DNA from: an uncultured Actinomycetes bacterium
GTDB taxonomy: Bacteria > Actinomycetota > Acidimicrobiia > Acidimicrobiales > Acidimicrobilacustridaceae
Assembly: GCA_945957335.1 (NCBI GenBank)
Contig: CAMFLJ010000185.1
Coordinates: forward strand, 1-7,468
Direction of reading: 5' to 3'
DNA length: 7,468 bases
The notes beneath the pieces are model-generated. The model saw only the letters and a list, made by a program, of their open reading frames with translations. It searched no databases and was not told the origin of the DNA. The translations under genes and the position numbers were made by a program. Shown here piece after piece: positions 5,774 through 7,468 of the stretch; position 1 is the stretch's first letter; each line of letters opens with the position of its first letter.

Positions 5774-7425
5774 ATGAGTCCCGACGCCCCCACGCCTCCC
5801 CCCGGTGACGGTCGGAGCCCCGGCCGGTTCGGCTCCGACCAGGGCTGGCCCCGGTGGACCATCTTCGTGATCGTGGCCGTGGTGCTCGGTGCCATCGGCC
5901 TGCAGGTCCTGGCCTCGAGCACCAGCAGCACCTCCACGAGCTACGGCGAGTTCATCCAGAAGCTCGAGAGCAACGACGTGAAGGGCGCCTCCGACGGCAA
6001 CGCCGACGCCACGTTCAACAACACCAACGGCGCCATCTCCTACACGGCGACCGATGGCACGAAGTACGACACCACCGGCCCGCTCCAGCCGCCCGACGCC
6101 GACCAGCAGCTGATGACCGAGAAGGGCGTCGACTTCTCCACGCCCACCGACAGCGTGCTCAGCACGCTGCTGCCGCTGCTGCTCCCCGTCGCCCTGCTCA
6201 TCGGCTTCTTCGTCTGGATGCAGCGCCGGGCCCAGGGCCAGATGGGCGGCATCATGTCCATCGGGCGCAGCAAGGCCAAGACCTACTCGAGCGAGAAGCC
6301 GGCCACCACCTTCGCCGACGTCGCCGGCTACGCCGGGGTCAAGCAGGACGTCACCGAGGTCGTCGACTTCCTGAAGCACCCCGAGAAGTTCGGCGAGATC
6401 GGCGCCCGCATCCCCAAGGGCGTGCTGCTGGTGGGCCCCCCGGGCACGGGCAAGACCCTCATCGCCCGGGCGGTCGCCGGCGAGGCCGGCGTGCCCTTCC
6501 TGTCGGTCACCGGCGCCGACGTCAGGGTGATGTTAGTGGGCGTCGGCGCCAGCCGGGTCCGCGACCTCTTCCAGAGCGCCCGCAAGATGGGCCGGGCGAT
6601 CATCTTCGTCGACGAGATCGACTCCATCGGCCGCAAGCGCGGCGCCGGCCTCGGCGGCGGCCACGACGAGCGTGAGCAGACCCTCAACCAGATGCTCGCC
6701 GAGATGGACGGCTTCGAGGTCACCACCGGCATCGTGATGATCGCCGCCACCAACCGGCCCGACATCCTCGACCCCGCCCTGCTGCGCCCGGGCCGCTTCG
6801 ACCGCCAGGTCGTGGTGCCCCTGCCCGAGCTCGACGACCGTCGCCAGATCCTCGACGTCCACGTCAAGCACAAGCGCATGGCCCCCGACGTCGACCTCGA
6901 CCTCGTCGCCCGCGGCACCCCCGGCATGAGCGGCGCCGACCTCTCCAACCTGGTCAACGAGGCCGCCCTGTTCGCCGTGCGCGAGGGCAGCTCCGAGATC
7001 CACAAGCGCCACTTCGAGGAGGCCCGCGACCGCGTCCTCATGGGCCAGCGCCGCGAGTCGATGGCGCTCTCCGACCTCGAGAAGGAGGCGATCGCCTACC
7101 ACGAGGCCGGCCACGCCGTGTGCGCCGCGGTGCTCCCCACCGCCGACCCGCTGCACAAGGTCACGATCATCCCCTCGGGCATGGCCCTCGGCGTCACCAT
7201 GCAGCTCCCCACCGAGGAGCGCCACATCTACCGCCAGGACTACATCGAGGACTCGCTCGTGGTCCGCATGGGCGGCCGCATCGCCGAGGACCTCGTCTTC
7301 GACGTGGTGTCCACCGGCGCCAACAACGACCTCGTGGGCGCCACCGAGCTGGCCCGCAAGATGGTGCGCGAGTGGGGCATGAGCTCCCGTGTCGGGCCCA
7401 TGGCCTGGGGCTCGCAGGGCCAGGT
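5774..7425 (+). CDS. ftsH: ATP-dependent zinc metalloprotease FtsH (3' end missing)
   Basis: A membrane-anchored AAA+ protease that extracts and degrades misfolded membrane and selected cytosolic proteins, normally as a hexamer. Visible in order: a Pro/Gly-rich N-terminus, TM1 (about 29-48), a short exoplasmic domain (49-130), TM2 (about 130-148), Walker A GPPGTGKT (221-228), a pore-loop region (249-258), Walker B IIFVDEID (276-283), the second region of homology with TNRPDILDPALLRPGRFDR (326-344), the zinc motif HEAGH (443-447) and a likely third zinc ligand D519 in STGANND. About 550 genomic codons are present; family members are usually 610-750 residues, so the C-terminus is missing. The open frame continues to 7462 only because of adapter sequence. 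Oddity: where the family has FVEMFVG, this has VRVMLVG (250-256), encoded with the only AGG and TTA codons of the genomic frame. Catalytic motifs are otherwise complete. ATG 5774 is preferred: it gives a normal N-terminus and follows the TAGGCT box. Confidence 0.96.
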
Positions 7426-7468
7426 CTGTCTCTTATACACATCTCCGAGCCCACGAGACTAAGGCGAA
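7426..7468 (+). other. Illumina Nextera adapter and N701 index (non-biological contamination)
   Basis: Bases 7426-7444 are the Tn5 mosaic-end sequence CTGTCTCTTATACACATCT. Bases 7445-7459 are the Nextera Read-2 side CCGAGCCCACGAGAC, 7460-7467 are TAAGGCGA (the N701 i7 index as sequenced), and 7468 is the first base of the following flow-cell sequence. The order and orientation are exactly those of read-through from a short library insert. The ftsH frame runs into it, giving the false tail CLLYTSPSPRD; reverse-strand frames gain false starts such as MGSEMCIRD and MYKRQ. The last trustworthy genomic base is about 7425. Confidence 0.98.

Noticed and set aside
6533..6535. TTA codon in ftsH as a bldA-type developmental switch, as in Streptomyces
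   Set aside because: A single TTA in a housekeeping gene, sitting with another unique rare codon in a divergent patch near an unclean contig end, is better explained by local sequence divergence or error; nothing else suggests Streptomyces.
7426..7444. Possible transposon end (Tn5 mosaic end) as a natural mobile element
   Set aside because: It is followed immediately by the Nextera Read-2 sequence and a library index, so it comes from library preparation and not from an insertion in the genome.
7194..7454. Minus-strand small open frames beginning MGSEMCIRD or MYKRQ
   Set aside because: Their starts lie in the Nextera adapter; these are well-known false N-termini and the rest is antisense to ftsH.
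1..7468. CRISPR arrays, tRNA/rRNA genes, riboswitches, prophage or insertion sequences
   Set aside because: I saw no regularly spaced repeats, tRNA-like cloverleaf, transposase or integrase motifs, or drop in GC; nearly all of the window is coding.

Overview
The window reads as chromosomal DNA from a very GC-rich bacterium, most likely an actinomycete-type organism (Actinomycetota, perhaps an Acidimicrobiia-like lineage; the lineage is inference). The evidence is near-exclusive use of G/C-ending codons, a small DUF3499-type zinc protein (a family I know from Actinomycetota), an actinobacterial-style ftsH, and several genes with a TANNNT hexamer 6-8 nt before the start codon, as in leaderless actinobacterial transcripts. 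I see no mobile elements, tRNA or rRNA genes, CRISPR arrays or low-GC islands.

Layout. A minus-strand run of four genes fills 1-5445. In transcription order these are a CPBP-family intramembrane protease (4396-5445), a 906-residue polytopic membrane protein of the '6-pyruvoyl-tetrahydropterin synthase-related' / GT-C-like type (1617-4337), an ALG5/DPM1-like GT2 polyprenyl-phosphate sugar transferase (698-1627) and the N-terminal half of a phosphomannomutase/phosphoglucomutase (1-687, cut by the window edge). A 62-bp divergent intergenic region (5446-5507) separates this run from two plus-strand genes: the DUF3499-like zinc protein (5508-5738) and ftsH (5774-7425). The ftsH gene is cut off when the biological sequence stops.

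How the genes fit together. The three left-hand genes suggest an exoplasmic glycosylation module. The mutase would make hexose-1-phosphate, the GT2 enzyme would load an activated hexose onto a polyprenyl phosphate, and the large membrane protein could be the GT-C-like enzyme that uses the lipid-linked sugar outside the membrane. The right-hand genes concern membrane protein quality control (FtsH, possibly the CPBP protease).

Two points need care. The last 43 bases (7426-7468) are not genomic: they are the Illumina Nextera transposase/Read-2 adapter followed by the N701 index, so the end of the ftsH reading frame is an artefact. In addition, the substrate-gripping pore loop of FtsH differs from the near-invariant family sequence over six residues, and that stretch holds the only TTA and only AGG codons of the genomic ftsH frame. 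This is either a real divergent unfoldase loop or a local sequence error. I did not find a convincing undescribed system. The most interesting biology is the glycosylation module, the recurrent leaderless-promoter pattern and the odd FtsH pore loop.
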